Positions 9,749 to 19,321 of a stretch of DNA of 64,000 bases are shown one piece after another. Within the stretch, counting starts at the first letter, position 1, and each line of letters opens with the position of its first letter. Origin of the DNA: Sphingomonas mucosissima (lineage in GTDB: Bacteria > Pseudomonadota > Alphaproteobacteria > Sphingomonadales > Sphingomonadaceae). The stretch covers positions 248,001-312,000 of the forward strand of contig NZ_NBBJ01000003.1 of assembly GCF_002197665.1 (NCBI RefSeq). The letters are read 5' to 3'. Below the pieces are notes generated by a model. That model did not search any database. It worked only from the letters and a program-made list of their open reading frames with translations, and was not told the origin of the DNA. A program made the translations under genes and the position numbers.

Positions 9749-10795
9749 TCAGCGGCCCAGCGCCCGGAGCGCGCGATCCACATCCAGCCTGCCGCGCCCC
9801 GTTGCCCGATCGGCACCGCGCGCGCCCAGATCATCGGCATGGTCAAGCAGCAACGTCGCCGCTTCGCCGGCCGGGAGATCCGGCGCACGGCTAAGTAATA
9901 GAGCCAGCGCCCCGGCGGCATAAGCGACGGAATAGGACGTGCCGGAGGTCAGGTGACAAGTGCGCGTCGTACAGCCGACGATCACTTGGTGACCGGGCGC
10001 AACGAGGTAGCGCGTTGCCGTCCCGCCCGCCTTGTTGGTCCAGGCGGCGGCGCGGCCGCGCAGGGTGCTGGCGCCGGCAACGATCATTGCGTCGCCAAAG
10101 CGGGGGTCGGCGGCATAGCGCGCTGGCCAGACCGGCTGGTCACCGCCGTCATTGCCAGCGGCCGCCACGATCACCGCGCCGCTCGCCACCGCGCGCTCCA
10201 GCGCCGGCTCGATCGCGCGGATCGGGCGCTGTGCCGCCACGGGCAGTCCGATGACGCGCGCGCCGCGATCCACGGCATAATCGATCGCCTCGGCCAACAC
10301 CTCGGGATCGAAGGCGCAGACGCGCAGGCACGACCCATCCCGATCGGCGCGGATCGGCAGCAGGGTGGCGCCATAAGCAATACCGAACGTCCCAGCGCCG
10401 TCGACCCGCGCCGCCAGCAGCGAGGCAACCTGCTCGCCATGCGCGCTGTCGCCGCCCTCCGCACGCCGGTCCGCGACCAGATCAGTCGAATATGGCGAGA
10501 GGTGGCTGAACATGTCGAGCTTGGCCGCGGACACGCCAGTATCGATCATCGCCACCACCACGCCCTGACCGGTCGCACCCTTGCGATACGCGCGCGCCGC
10601 GCCGGCCGCCGTCACACCCCAGCTCAGCCGCGCTTCCAGGCTGTTGCGGCGCGGAGGCGTTTCTGCAGTGGTGCCGCGCTCGGCGACTCCCAAGGGGGAA
10701 CCAGGACCGGCGACGGCGGGAAGCGGGCAGATCACCAGGGAAAGAACCGCCGGCAGCAAGGCACCGGCGCGGCGCCACGAACGGAAGTGAGGCAC
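9749..10795 (-). CDS. secreted S8 (subtilisin-like) serine protease
   Basis: A 348-residue exported protease. A GTG start at 10795 with GGAGC upstream gives a Sec signal peptide (hydrophobic core about 10-29, cleavage near AVAG). The catalytic triad is present: Asp85 in AMIDTG, His119 in AHGEQVA, and Ser287 in SGTSYSVAYAAG, with the oxyanion Asn215 in AAAGND. The Ser motif departs from the usual GTSMAAPHVAG (Tyr for Met and no Pro-His), while the Ser itself is kept. Four cysteines (about 156, 160, 275, 280) could form two disulfides, suiting a periplasmic or secreted location. Substrate unknown. Confidence 0.85.
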   Translation of the reverse strand: MPHFRSWRRAGALLPAVLSLVICPLPAVAGPGSPLGVAERGTTAETPPRRNSLEARLSWGVTAAGAARAYRKGATGQGVVVAMIDTGVSAAKLDMFSHLSPYSTDLVADRRAEGGDSAHGEQVASLLAARVDGAGTFGIAYGATLLPIRADRDGSCLRVCAFDPEVLAEAIDYAVDRGARVIGLPVAAQRPIRAIEPALERAVASGAVIVAAAGNDGGDQPVWPARYAADPRFGDAMIVAGASTLRGRAAAWTNKAGGTATRYLVAPGHQVIVGCTTRTCHLTSGTSYSVAYAAGALALLLSRAPDLPAGEAATLLLDHADDLGARGADRATGRGRLDVDRALRALGR

Positions 10796-11640
10796 GTCAA
10801 AGCTCCAGAGGGATCAGGCGGGAACCTGTCGCGGCAGATGTAAGAAGCCCGCAACTCATTGAAAGAGTGCCGTCTTTCATTCTCTTGCGAGCGGCAAAAT
10901 GTTACGTTTATGGCTGGCGATCAGCCGGCTTGATCTTTGCGGCGCGCCCATAAATTCAGCCTTGCGAGCTTAGCTCGATGTAGGCTTGGCCGCGCGCAAC
11001 TTCGTTCGGAGCGACATTGCGAACGGCAGCCGTCCTGGCTGGCGCGGCGCAAACCGCAGCGTGATCGCGCGGGATATCGCGCTGCGCCTTCGCCAACGAT
11101 AGCCAGCATCTCGCTCGGGCAGCCGAAGCCGATCGTGCGGTACTGCTTGCCGACCTTGGTCGTCTCTCGCCTGCCGGGGGTCGGCAATGGATCGCTGACA
11201 GATGACCCTCTCACGCCTGAAGGCAAAGATCCCGCTGCGGCGCGCGCCGCGCCGCCCCGACACGCTGCAGCACGAAGGGCCCTCCGACCCTGCACACCTC
11301 CGCCAATAACGCCGCTCCTTCTAGCGGCGCCGGGAGGGAAACGACGGGGACGGAGATGGCCTGCCTGGCGGAACCCTACATGGCAGAACAAGGCGGTGTT
11401 CTGGCTCGCTCCGCCGAGCTGTCGCACAGCCGAAGCTTCCCGCCCCTGTGAACTGGCCAGAGGCCCTCGCCGCCATCTGATCCTCGTCGCCCGTACCCGC
11501 GCGGGCGTGCCACACCGCGACATCTCCAAAGGTCACGCCGCTGGATCGCAGGCAATCGGCGGCTGCGGCCGCCTGGCGGGAAACCACCCTATAATAAGGC
11601 TTTGCAGCCGGGCAGGATTGCCCCCGGTTTGGAGCGTCGC
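10796..11640. other. 845-base stretch without a convincing gene
   Basis: Both strands carry long open frames (for example minus 10921-11529), but their translations are Arg/Ser/Ala-rich without family patterns, typical of GC-rich noncoding DNA. A TATAAT hexamer lies at 11590-11595, about 45 bases before the chemoreceptor start, without a good -35. The AT-rich stretch 10850-10915 may hold the protease promoter. Confidence 0.5.
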
Positions 11641-13137
11641 ATGTCTGACTCCCTCGTCTCGCGTCTGGAATTCATGGAATTCGATGCCGCCCAGCGCGCC
11701 GCGCTGCGGGGCACGCAGCCCGTCATCCGAGCCACCATCAGCAAGGCGCTGGACCGTTTCTATTCCCGTGCCCAGCGCACGCCCGACACCGCCAATTTCT
11801 TCAGCAGCTCAGCCCATATGGCCAAGGCGAAGGCGGCGCAGGAAAAGCATTGGACCCATCTCGCCGCCGCCCAGTTCGACAACGACTACTTCCAGAGCAC
11901 CCGTCGCATCGGCGCCAGCCATGCGCGGATCGGCCTAGAGCCGCGCTGGTATGTTGGCAGCTATGCGCTGGTGATTGAGGAGCTGGTCGCCGGCGTGGCG
12001 CGACGCACGCCGTGGTGGCGTCGCTTGATCTCCGTCTGGCGGCCTGCCGCCACCTATGCGGCCACCAACGCGCTGGTAAAGGCGGCGCTGCTCGACATGG
12101 AATTATCCCTGTCGGTCTATTTCGAAGAAGCGCAGTCCTCCCGCGAGGCCGCGGTGGCGCAGCTCGATACCGCCCTCGCGGCGCTCGCCGCAGGCGACCT
12201 CACCCGCCAGCTTCATGGCATGCCGTCGAGCTTCACGACGCTCGAAGACAGCTACAATGATGCCCTCGGCAAGATCCGCCAAATGATCGTCGCGGTGACG
12301 GACGGCGCCGGGCGGATCGACGCCGGTGTGCATGAAATCGCCCAAGCGTCTGAGGATCTCGCCCGCCGCACGGAGGGTAACGCCGCCAGCCTGGAGCAGA
12401 CCTCGGCGGCGATGATGCAAATGGACGATCGCCTGAAGAACGGCTCACAGGCGTCGCGCGCCACCGTGGTGCGCGCCGACAAGGCGATCGCCACCGTATC
12501 CAGCGGCCGCAGCATCGCCGATGATGCGATGCAGGCGATGACGCGGGTGGCGCACTCGGCCAAGGGCATCGACAGCGTCATCGAGGGGCTCGATAAGATC
12601 GCCTTCCAAACGCGGGTGCTGGCGATGAACGCCGCGGTCGAGGCGGGGCGTGCCGGTGAGGCAGGCCGTGGGTTTGCGGTCGTGGCCGACCTCGTTTCCG
12701 CGCTGGCGATGCGTGCTGAGGAAGAGGCTGGGCGCGCGCGTGACCAGCTCACCTCCACCCAGACCGACATCGGCGCCGCTGTGGAGATGGTTCAGCGCGT
12801 GGACGGCGCGCTGGCCAACATTTCCGAAGACGTCAGCGAGGTGCACGTGCTGCTTGGCGCGATGAACAGCGACAACACCGCTCAGTCGGCGGCAATCGGG
12901 GAAATCTCCGCCGCTGTCGGCACCATGGATCGCTCTACGCAGCAGAATGCCGCGATGGTGGAGGAAACCTCCGCCGCAGCGCGCAACCTTGCGCAGGAGG
13001 TGGTGCAGCTCTCCGATCTCGCGCGCGCATTCCGGACCGAAGCCGGCGGCACGGGCGGGCAGAAGGCGGCGCCTCCCGCTAGCGGCCACCGTTTCGCGCT
13101 GGTCGCACCGGCTGAAGCGGATGCGCTCGCCGCCTGA
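11641..13137 (+). CDS. globin-coupled methyl-accepting chemotaxis protein
   Basis: A 498-residue cytoplasmic chemoreceptor of the HemAT/globin-coupled-sensor type. Residues about 10-165 form a protoglobin domain. His94 in [18 protein letters not shown] is the probable proximal haem ligand, and the RIG-H-RIG...WY pattern is typical of this family. There are no membrane segments. A short HAMP-like linker ([13 protein letters not shown]) is followed by the signalling domain, whose hairpin tip reads about [20 protein letters not shown]. It probably senses oxygen or redox state and signals to CheA/CheW, which are not in this window. The ATG at 11641 is chosen for the GGAG just upstream and the N-terminal start of the globin fold. 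Its signalling domain is almost the same as that of the receptor at 44908. Confidence 0.92.
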   Translation: MSDSLVSRLEFMEFDAAQRAALRGTQPVIRATISKALDRFYSRAQRTPDTANFFSSSAHMAKAKAAQEKHWTHLAAAQFDNDYFQSTRRIGASHARIGLEPRWYVGSYALVIEELVAGVARRTPWWRRLISVWRPAATYAATNALVKAALLDMELSLSVYFEEAQSSREAAVAQLDTALAALAAGDLTRQLHGMPSSFTTLEDSYNDALGKIRQMIVAVTDGAGRIDAGVHEIAQASEDLARRTEGNAASLEQTSAAMMQMDDRLKNGSQASRATVVRADKAIATVSSGRSIADDAMQAMTRVAHSAKGIDSVIEGLDKIAFQTRVLAMNAAVEAGRAGEAGRGFAVVADLVSALAMRAEEEAGRARDQLTSTQTDIGAAVEMVQRVDGALANISEDVSEVHVLLGAMNSDNTAQSAAIGEISAAVGTMDRSTQQNAAMVEETSAAARNLAQEVVQLSDLARAFRTEAGGTGGQKAAPPASGHRFALVAPAEADALAA

Positions 13138-13217
13138 CGCGGTCGCTCCCCACGCTTCGGCACAGGGGCGGCAGACAAGCGAAGGATGGCCGGCGGACGT
13201 GCTCCCTCCGCTGGACG

Positions 13218-13625
13218 TCAGTGTTGCACCGCGTCGGCGTCTGGCAGCGCAGCGAGCTGTTCGGCCGTCAGGGTGGTGGACAGATCAGTCTCCCCGCCCG
13301 GTTTCACCGGCTGCAGGTTGGCGACCGGCACCTGAACGACGCGCGAGGGATTGCTGTTCTCCAGCCGGACCTTCAGGTGATTGACCTGCCCGTCGTCGCC
13401 GCGGGTAACGCCTTCCACCTCGCCAAGCTCGCGACCGTTCGCGTCCACCACATCGGCGTCGAGTAGCTGGGCTTCGCTGAGCCCCAGGGCCGCGACGGCC
13501 GCGCCAGCGGCTGCCGCACTTGCCTCTGCAGCCTCCTCGCGCTGGTCCTCCGCGCGCTCCTCGGCGGTGTTGCAGCCCACGAGCAGGGCCACCGAGCCGA
13601 GCACCGCGAAAAGAGTCTTGGCCAT
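13218..13625 (-). CDS. PRC-barrel-like lipoprotein
   Basis: A 135-residue lipoprotein. A short signal peptide ends in the lipobox LLVGC (Cys about 18). An Ala/Glu-rich linker (20-48) leads to a small beta-rich domain at about 50-115 that resembles a PRC-barrel (LLDADVVDANGRELGEVEGV, then HLKVRLENS and VQVPVANLQPV). It is probably anchored in the outer membrane or periplasm. The function is unknown. The ATG at 13625 has a GGAGGC site 7 bases upstream. Convergent with the chemoreceptor gene. Confidence 0.75.
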   Translation of the reverse strand: MAKTLFAVLGSVALLVGCNTAEERAEDQREEAAEASAAAAGAAVAALGLSEAQLLDADVVDANGRELGEVEGVTRGDDGQVNHLKVRLENSNPSRVVQVPVANLQPVKPGGETDLSTTLTAEQLAALPDADAVQH

Positions 13626-13820
13626 GGAAACGCCTCCTTCTTCCTTGCGCGCAAGCGCCTATTCTTCGGTCAACGACCTGTTGCGGCGGACCGTTCCGCC
13701 CCGCGCAGCGGCTCGACCCGCAGCGTTCCTGCCACCTTCGTCAATTGACGCGTCGCGAAAAAGCCGGAACCCAGCAGCGCACGGCGCAACCGCCGGCGAT
13801 AACAAAGAGGGAGAAGGACC

Positions 13821-14582
13821 ATGACTGACGAAGTTCTCACGCGGGATCAGGACGGCATCCTGATCGTCACTATCAACCGTCCCGAAGCGAAGAACGCGAT
13901 GACGAAGGCCGCAGCGGAGGGAATCGCCGCGGCGATGGACCGGCTCGACTCGGAGGACGGGTTGCGCGTCGCGATCATCACCGGCGCGGGCGGGACCTTC
14001 TGTTCGGGCATGGACCTGAAAGGCTTCCTGCGCGGTGAAACGCCCTCGGTCCCCGGTCGCGGATTTGGCGGGCTGACAGAAGCGCCGCCAAAGAAGCCGC
14101 TGATCGCCGCGGTCGATGGGTATGCGCTCGCCGGCGGGCTGGAGCTGATGATCGCCTGCGACATGGTGGTGGCGAACAGCAAGGCGAAGTTCGGCATCCC
14201 CGAGGCGAAGCGCGGGCTGGTGGCGGGCGCCGGCGGGCTCATCCGCCTGCCCGAGCAGATCCCGCAACGCATCGCCCTGGAGCTCGCCGTCACGGGTGAT
14301 TTCATCGATGCCGATCGTGCCTATCAGCTTGGCCTCATCAACCGTGTTACCGAAGGCGCGGCGCTGGATGGCGCGCTCGAACTAGCCGCGACGATCAGCG
14401 CCAATGGCCCGCTCGCGGTGCAGGTGTCCAAGCAGATCATCAGCGAATATCGCACCTGGCCGATCGACCAGCGCTGGGCCAAGCAGGGCGCGCTGATGGG
14501 CCCGGTCTTCACCAGCGCGGACGCACGCGAGGGTGCCGCCGCCTTTGCCCAAAAGCGCAAGCCCAACTGGACCGGCAGGTAA
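13821..14582 (+). CDS. crotonase / enoyl-CoA hydratase family protein
   Basis: A 253-residue crotonase-fold enzyme acting on acyl-CoA thioesters. The start ATG follows GGGAGAAGG. Oxyanion-hole segments are visible at GTFCSGMDLKGF and GYALAGGLELMIACD. Glu residues in GGLELM and in FGIPEAKRGL occupy the two usual catalytic positions, consistent with hydratase activity. The C-terminal helix region KQIISEYRTW is normal for the family. It stands alone with no other beta-oxidation gene adjacent, so the substrate cannot be predicted. Confidence 0.9.
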   Translation: MTDEVLTRDQDGILIVTINRPEAKNAMTKAAAEGIAAAMDRLDSEDGLRVAIITGAGGTFCSGMDLKGFLRGETPSVPGRGFGGLTEAPPKKPLIAAVDGYALAGGLELMIACDMVVANSKAKFGIPEAKRGLVAGAGGLIRLPEQIPQRIALELAVTGDFIDADRAYQLGLINRVTEGAALDGALELAATISANGPLAVQVSKQIISEYRTWPIDQRWAKQGALMGPVFTSADAREGAAAFAQKRKPNWTGR

Positions 14583-15224
14583 GCACTCCGGTGCCCGCGC
14601 TATCCCGCGCGATCGCTGATCCGGCCCTGCGCTGACTGGCGCTCAGCGGGGCGGGCACCACCCGCTTCCTTCTCCGATTGCGGCATCGCCGCAGGGTGGC
14701 TTGTGGCGGGCAAAACGACGGCCGCGATAGTGTCGCCGGCCCGCTCCGGTGACGACGTCGCAGACAGCTCTGCGTGGCGACGCGGCGCTCGCCGGCGATG
14801 GCTTAGCCCGCGCGGCAAGACGCCGCGCCTGAACGGCCCCAGCTTCAACAGCAAGTTTCCTGGAGAGGGCCACTACCTGGGTAGCTGGAGCGTGGCGGTC
14901 TTCGGTCATGCTGGCACTCGCCGCACTTAGCTGCGATGGGCGGTGGCACCCTTACGCCGCGCGGATGTGCGCACAAGTCTCGCCGAGACTAGTTCAAGGT
15001 AGCAGATTGCGAGGGCGCAAGGCCCGCGCATCGCTCGCCCGCTTTACCTCGCGTGCGCGAGTAGAGGGCGCCGGCGAAGCAACCGCATCGCCCAATTGCG
15101 CAAAGATGATTGATTGCACGGCCGACGATCCGCCCGCCGATCGGCAGGCTCTGTCGGTAGAACAGAAGAATTCTGTCCGGCCGGTCAGTGTTTGCACAGG
15201 GGCAGCAAGTCACCGCTTGTTAAC
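14583..15224. other. 642-base gene-free stretch with nested inverted repeats
   Basis: No convincing gene. Just after the crotonase stop there is a nested structure: GTGCCCGC (14591-14598) can pair with GCGGGCAC (14651-14658), and an inner hairpin CGCTGA/TCAGCG (14630-14635 with 14643-14648) sits inside it. It could be a terminator or a structured RNA. The rest shows nothing I can name. Confidence 0.4.
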
Positions 15225-15269
15225 ATGATCAGCCCTACCTCCTGTGATCGTGCCTGCGGAATCGCCCTG

Positions 15270-17663
15270 ATGTTTCTTCGCCCCTTCAAGCAGGTAGTTA
15301 ATAGCTCCGACGCCTTGTTGCGGCAGCAGTTCGCGCGCCTTCGCACGCAGATTCCGCTCATGTACGCGCTGTTGATCATCAACGCGACTTTCCTAGGGCT
15401 GGCGACATACGGCGATGTGCCTGTGGCCCACAGCCTAGGGATGCCGGCAGCGCTTTTGTTGGGCGTGATGGCGCGCGGTGGCCTGTGGCTGTTCCGCAAC
15501 TTCAAGACGCCCAGCCCCGATCAGATCCGCCGCTACCTGACCGGTACGATCATCGCTTCCGCCATCCTGAGTGTGGCGTTTGGCCTATGGGGGTTCACGC
15601 TGCTCGGGGAGGCGCCGCCCAACCGCACCACGGCGATCGCGCTGTTCGTCTTCGTGGGCTCGATCAGCTGCTGTTACTGCCTACAGGCACTGCCGGTCGC
15701 CGGACTTTCCGTGCTGGTGTTCGGCGCCATGCCGATCACCGTGCGGTTGCTGGCCTCCGGTGATGGTTATCTGATCGGGGTCGGGCTGACGTTCGTCATG
15801 GTTTCGGTGGTGGTGCTGCGAGCGATGGTGGCCAGCCACAATGCCTTCACCACCGCACTTGATGCCCGGTCGGAGATGGCGGAACTGGTCGCTGCGCTAC
15901 GGGACAGCGACGAACGCTATCGTCTCGCCTCGCAGGCCACGAGCGACGTAATCTGGGACGTGCCGCTCCATGGCGACCAGATCGGATGGAGCAGCGCCGT
16001 GGGCTTCACGCTCGGCTATCCCGAGGCGCTGGCAGGCACCAACCGCCAATGGTGGTATGATCGCATCCATCCCGAAGACCTCCCGCGCATCGGCGTGGAC
16101 GCCGCCTCGCTCAAGGACCGCAACTTTACGCATTGGACGCAGGAATTCCGCGTGCTCGCCGGCTCGGGCGACTATCTCACCATGCGCAGCCGCGGCTTCG
16201 TGGTGCGCGATCCGGACGGCCGGGCCACACGCCTCGTCGGCTCGCTACAGGACGTGACCGCGCAGAAACGGTACGAGCACGAATTGCGGCAGGCGGCGCA
16301 TTACGATTCGCTCACGCGCCTGCCGAACCGCCTGCTGTTCGCCGAACGGCTTGATGCGGCGCTGGCCGACGCGCGGCAGAACGGCGGCAGCGTCGGCCTG
16401 ATCGTGTTCGACGTGGACCGGTTCAAGACCATCAACGACAGTCTGGGTCATGACGCCGGCGACGCCCTGCTGCGCGAAGTGGCCGCGCGGCTGGAGCGGG
16501 TCGCGCCGCCGGGCGCCACGGCGGCACGGCTCGCGGGCGACGAATTCGCGATCATCATCCCCAGCCTGGGCGACAGCGGCATGGGCATGGCCCAGATCGC
16601 CGATCTCTTGGCACAGATCTCCAGTCCGATGATGCACGCGGGCAGGCATATCGACGTGAGCCTCAGTGCCGGTTTCGCTGCGGCCTTCCAGGATGGCAGC
16701 ACCGCCGATGAAATCCACAAAAGCGCCGACCTGGCGCTCTACGCTGCGAAGCGCGATTCGCGCGGCGGCCTGCGCGAATTCAAACGCGACTTGCGTGACG
16801 CCGCCGAGCGCGAAAAGCACATGCTGTCCGATGCGCGCGCCGGGCTGCAGGCCGATTGGATCGTCCCTTTCTATCAGCCCAAGATCTGCTTGAAGTCCGG
16901 CGCGGTGCTTGGCTTCGAGGCGCTGCTGCGCTGGCACCACCCGCAGCAAGGCTTGCGCTCACCCGCTTCCATCAGCGCCGCCTTCGAGGATCCGGGCACG
17001 TCCGTCCAGATCACGGACCGGATGCTGGAGCGCACGATCACCAATATGGCGCGCTGGGCCGATCGCGGCGTGCCCTTCGGCCGCGTCGCCATCAATGGCT
17101 CGCCAGAGGATTTCCGACGTGGCGATGTCGCGGACCGTATTCTCACGCGGCTGGCGGACGTCGATCTGCCGCCGTCGATGTTCGAACTGGAGGTCACCGA
17201 AACGGTCTTCCTCGGCCAGCTCGCGGAAAAGGTGAGCATCGCGCTGAAGACGCTGTCGGCCGCCGGCATCAAGATCGCGCTGGACGATTTCGGCACCGGC
17301 TATGCCTCCCTCACTCATCTGAAACAGTTCCCCGTCGACACGATCAAGATCGATCGCTCCTTCGTGTCCCGCCTCACCATGGTGGACAGCGACGATTCCG
17401 CGATTGTCGGCGCGGTGATCGAGCTGGCCCGCAGCCTCGGCATCACCACCGTGGCCGAAGGGGTGGAGACCGCGACCCAGGCCGCGCACCTCATCGTGAA
17501 GGGCTGCGACAGCGGCCAGGGTTATCTCTTTGGCCGGCCGATGGCGGCCGAACAGGTTGCCGCCTTCCTCGCGGATTGGGACAGCGAGGCTGTCGCCCGG
17601 CTGTGCGGATCGGCCGATTGGGGCGGCGCCGCGATGCAAAGCTATCGCAACCGCTTTTTCTAA
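15270..17663 (+). CDS. membrane GGDEF-EAL c-di-GMP signalling protein
   Basis: About 797 residues from the ATG at 15270 (an in-frame ATG at 15225 is possible). The N-terminal 200 residues hold about six membrane helices forming an uncharacterised sensor. A PAS domain (about 210-335) follows, with the DVIWDV and HPEDLPRIG pattern. The GGDEF domain carries AGDEF at 422-426 in place of GGDEF, and Ala in the first position is tolerated in some active cyclases. The EAL domain has canonical FEALLRW (Glu550), the DDFGTGYASL loop and KIDRSFV, so phosphodiesterase activity is likely. It is therefore either bifunctional or a phosphodiesterase with a regulatory GGDEF domain. Confidence 0.92.
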   Translation: MFLRPFKQVVNSSDALLRQQFARLRTQIPLMYALLIINATFLGLATYGDVPVAHSLGMPAALLLGVMARGGLWLFRNFKTPSPDQIRRYLTGTIIASAILSVAFGLWGFTLLGEAPPNRTTAIALFVFVGSISCCYCLQALPVAGLSVLVFGAMPITVRLLASGDGYLIGVGLTFVMVSVVVLRAMVASHNAFTTALDARSEMAELVAALRDSDERYRLASQATSDVIWDVPLHGDQIGWSSAVGFTLGYPEALAGTNRQWWYDRIHPEDLPRIGVDAASLKDRNFTHWTQEFRVLAGSGDYLTMRSRGFVVRDPDGRATRLVGSLQDVTAQKRYEHELRQAAHYDSLTRLPNRLLFAERLDAALADARQNGGSVGLIVFDVDRFKTINDSLGHDAGDALLREVAARLERVAPPGATAARLAGDEFAIIIPSLGDSGMGMAQIADLLAQISSPMMHAGRHIDVSLSAGFAAAFQDGSTADEIHKSADLALYAAKRDSRGGLREFKRDLRDAAEREKHMLSDARAGLQADWIVPFYQPKICLKSGAVLGFEALLRWHHPQQGLRSPASISAAFEDPGTSVQITDRMLERTITNMARWADRGVPFGRVAINGSPEDFRRGDVADRILTRLADVDLPPSMFELEVTETVFLGQLAEKVSIALKTLSAAGIKIALDDFGTGYASLTHLKQFPVDTIKIDRSFVSRLTMVDSDDSAIVGAVIELARSLGITTVAEGVETATQAAHLIVKGCDSGQGYLFGRPMAAEQVAAFLADWDSEAVARLCGSADWGGAAMQSYRNRFF

Positions 17664-17694
17664 GACCCCCTCGGCTGCGGCGCGCGTAACGCGC

Positions 17695-17713
17695 AAAAAC
17701 CGCCACTCGCGGT
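17695..17713 (-). terminator. small hairpin with a T-run on the minus strand
   Basis: A 5-bp stem (ACCGC 17699-17703 with GCGGT 17709-17713) next to five A residues on the plus strand (17695-17699), which read as T residues on the minus strand. It could end minus-strand transcripts from the LacI gene, but it is 420 bases beyond that gene's stop. Confidence 0.3.
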
Positions 17714-17747
17714 GCGACCGAAGCGGCCTCGCCTGCGTTTGATCGGA

Positions 17748-17912
17748 ATGGCCAGACCATCCAACTCACGCCTCGCTCGGGCAGCGATCATCATCGGGGT
17801 GCTTGCAGCCCTGCTCTGGCTCGTCTCATTTATCGGCATCAGCCTAAGCAGCAAGCAGACCAAGGAGAAAACGCCCGAGCCAATCGGCGCGCCGGCTCCT
17901 GCCCCACGTTGA
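17748..17912 (+). CDS. possible small single-helix membrane protein, 54 aa
   Basis: A short frame encoding a basic N-terminus, one clear membrane helix (about residues 11-31) and a Lys/Pro/Ala-rich tail ending in APAPAPR. The ribosome site is weak (GGA close to the ATG), and the frame could also start at GTG 17712. It lies in a 470-base gap between the GGDEF-EAL and LacI genes where I see no other coding region. Real expression is uncertain. Confidence 0.35.
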   Translation: MARPSNSRLARAAIIIGVLAALLWLVSFIGISLSSKQTKEKTPEPIGAPAPAPR

Positions 17913-18133
17913 AGCCTCGAAGAAGGCAGTGAGTGACGCCCTTCTCGCTTTCTAACAATGCCGTGCATCGCGGCAAGTCTGGTCCGCTCCGGCATCCCCG
18001 CATCCTGATCCGGTGCGGCCCGCTCCTGCATCTGACCAAGCCAAGGGCCCTTGGCTCTGCGGCGCGGTTAAACGCAGAGTCTTCACCAACCAGGGAGTGA
18101 CCTCACCCGATCAGGCGCTCGCGATTGCTCCCG

Positions 18134-19195
18134 CTACGCGCTCGATCCTGCGTTTGCCGCCTCCCCCGATGGCGCCTTGCCCGTGGAGCCGCGTACCAGC
18201 AGGCGATGCGGCAGCCCGACGGCGCGGTCGAGCGGCTGGCGTTCGATCAGGGCAAGCAGCGCGTCGGTCGCGACGTGCGCCATGTCATAGGTCGGCTGGT
18301 GAATGGTCGTCAGCTGCGGCCACGTGACGCGCGAGATCAGGCTGTCGTCAAAGCCGGCGATCGACACATGGGCCGGAATGTCTAGGCCATATTCCTTTGC
18401 CGCCACCGCAATGCCGGCCGCCATGTCGTCATTGGCGGCAAAGACGGCGGTGGGGCGCATCCGGTCGGCAAACAGGCGGCGACCGGCGGCAAGGCCGGAT
18501 TCGAACGTGTACATCCCCTCTTCCAGCAAGCGCTCGTCGAACGACACCCCCGCCTCGGTCAACGCCGCGCGAAAACCGGACAGGCGCTGGCCGGTCGAGG
18601 GGTGGCCGGGATCGCCTTGCACAAAGGCGATGCGGCGATGGCCGAGATCCAGCAGATGCTGCGTCATCGCCCGTGCGGCTTCAACGTCATCGATGCCCAC
18701 CATCGGCGAGGCGTCAAGCGCGGTGGTCGGCGCGATCCGCACGAACGGCATTCGTCCTTCGCGCAGCTCCTTCACCGTGCGTGGATCATCGCCCAAGGGC
18801 GGGGCGAGCACGATCCCTTCAAGCCCGGATGTGCGCGCAACCTGCAGCAGCTTGCCGGACATCGCCCGCGCGCTCTGGCAGGGAAACAGCAGCAGGCGGA
18901 ACCGCTCGTCCCGCAGCCGGTCAAGCGCGCCGGTCTGCAGATCCACGACATAGTTCGGGCTGGGATTTTCGTAGAACAGGCCGATCAGGAAGGATCGCCC
19001 GCGGACCAGACTGCGCGCGGCGATATTGGGATGGTAATCCAGCGCTGCCGCCGCCTCCAGCACGCGCTTCTTGGTTTCGGCGCGCACGAACGGCTCGTCG
19101 TTGAACACCCGCGACACCGTCTTGATCGAGGTGCCGGATCGTTTCGCCACGTCCGTAATGGTTGCCCGTCCGCCCTGATTCGCTGTCGCTTCCAT
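18134..19195 (-). CDS. LacI-family transcriptional regulator
   Basis: A 353-residue LacI/GalR repressor. The ATG at 19195 is chosen because it puts the DNA-binding domain in its usual place: helix-turn-helix TITDVAKRSGTSIKTVSRVFN at about 12-32, and the hinge helix region around NIAARSLVRGRS. The periplasmic-binding-like effector domain follows, with the typical FAANDDMAAGI and SIAGFDDS patterns. It is divergent from the GH3 glucosidase gene, and two matching palindromes lie between them, so it very likely controls the GH3/TonB-receptor module in response to a sugar. Confidence 0.93.
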   Translation of the reverse strand: MEATANQGGRATITDVAKRSGTSIKTVSRVFNDEPFVRAETKKRVLEAAAALDYHPNIAARSLVRGRSFLIGLFYENPSPNYVVDLQTGALDRLRDERFRLLLFPCQSARAMSGKLLQVARTSGLEGIVLAPPLGDDPRTVKELREGRMPFVRIAPTTALDASPMVGIDDVEAARAMTQHLLDLGHRRIAFVQGDPGHPSTGQRLSGFRAALTEAGVSFDERLLEEGMYTFESGLAAGRRLFADRMRPTAVFAANDDMAAGIAVAAKEYGLDIPAHVSIAGFDDSLISRVTWPQLTTIHQPTYDMAHVATDALLALIERQPLDRAVGLPHRLLVRGSTGKAPSGEAANAGSSA

Positions 19196-19297
19196 CCTGT
19201 CCTTTGTATTCTTCCGACGGGCCGGCGAACGATGCCCCGTCGCACCGCGCCACACGAGTCGCCCGGAGGCGACGCGCGCTAGGCATGTTGCGGTAAA

Positions 19298-19313
19298 TTG
19301 ACAACGTTGCCAA
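19298..19313. promoter_or_regulatory. operator-like palindrome 1, overlapping a -35 box
   Basis: The core GACAACGTTGCC at 19300-19311 differs by one base from the palindrome GACAACGTTGTC, with a central CpG as in LacI-family operators. A TTGACA hexamer at 19298-19303 overlaps it and could be the -35 of the glucosidase promoter, so binding here would block RNA polymerase. Confidence 0.65.
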
Positions 19314-19321
19314 TTCCGAAT

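Noticed and set aside
10921..11529. 202-residue minus-strand frame in the long gap
   Set aside because: Composition is Arg/Ser/Ala-rich with no domain, and a competing plus-strand frame overlaps it fully.
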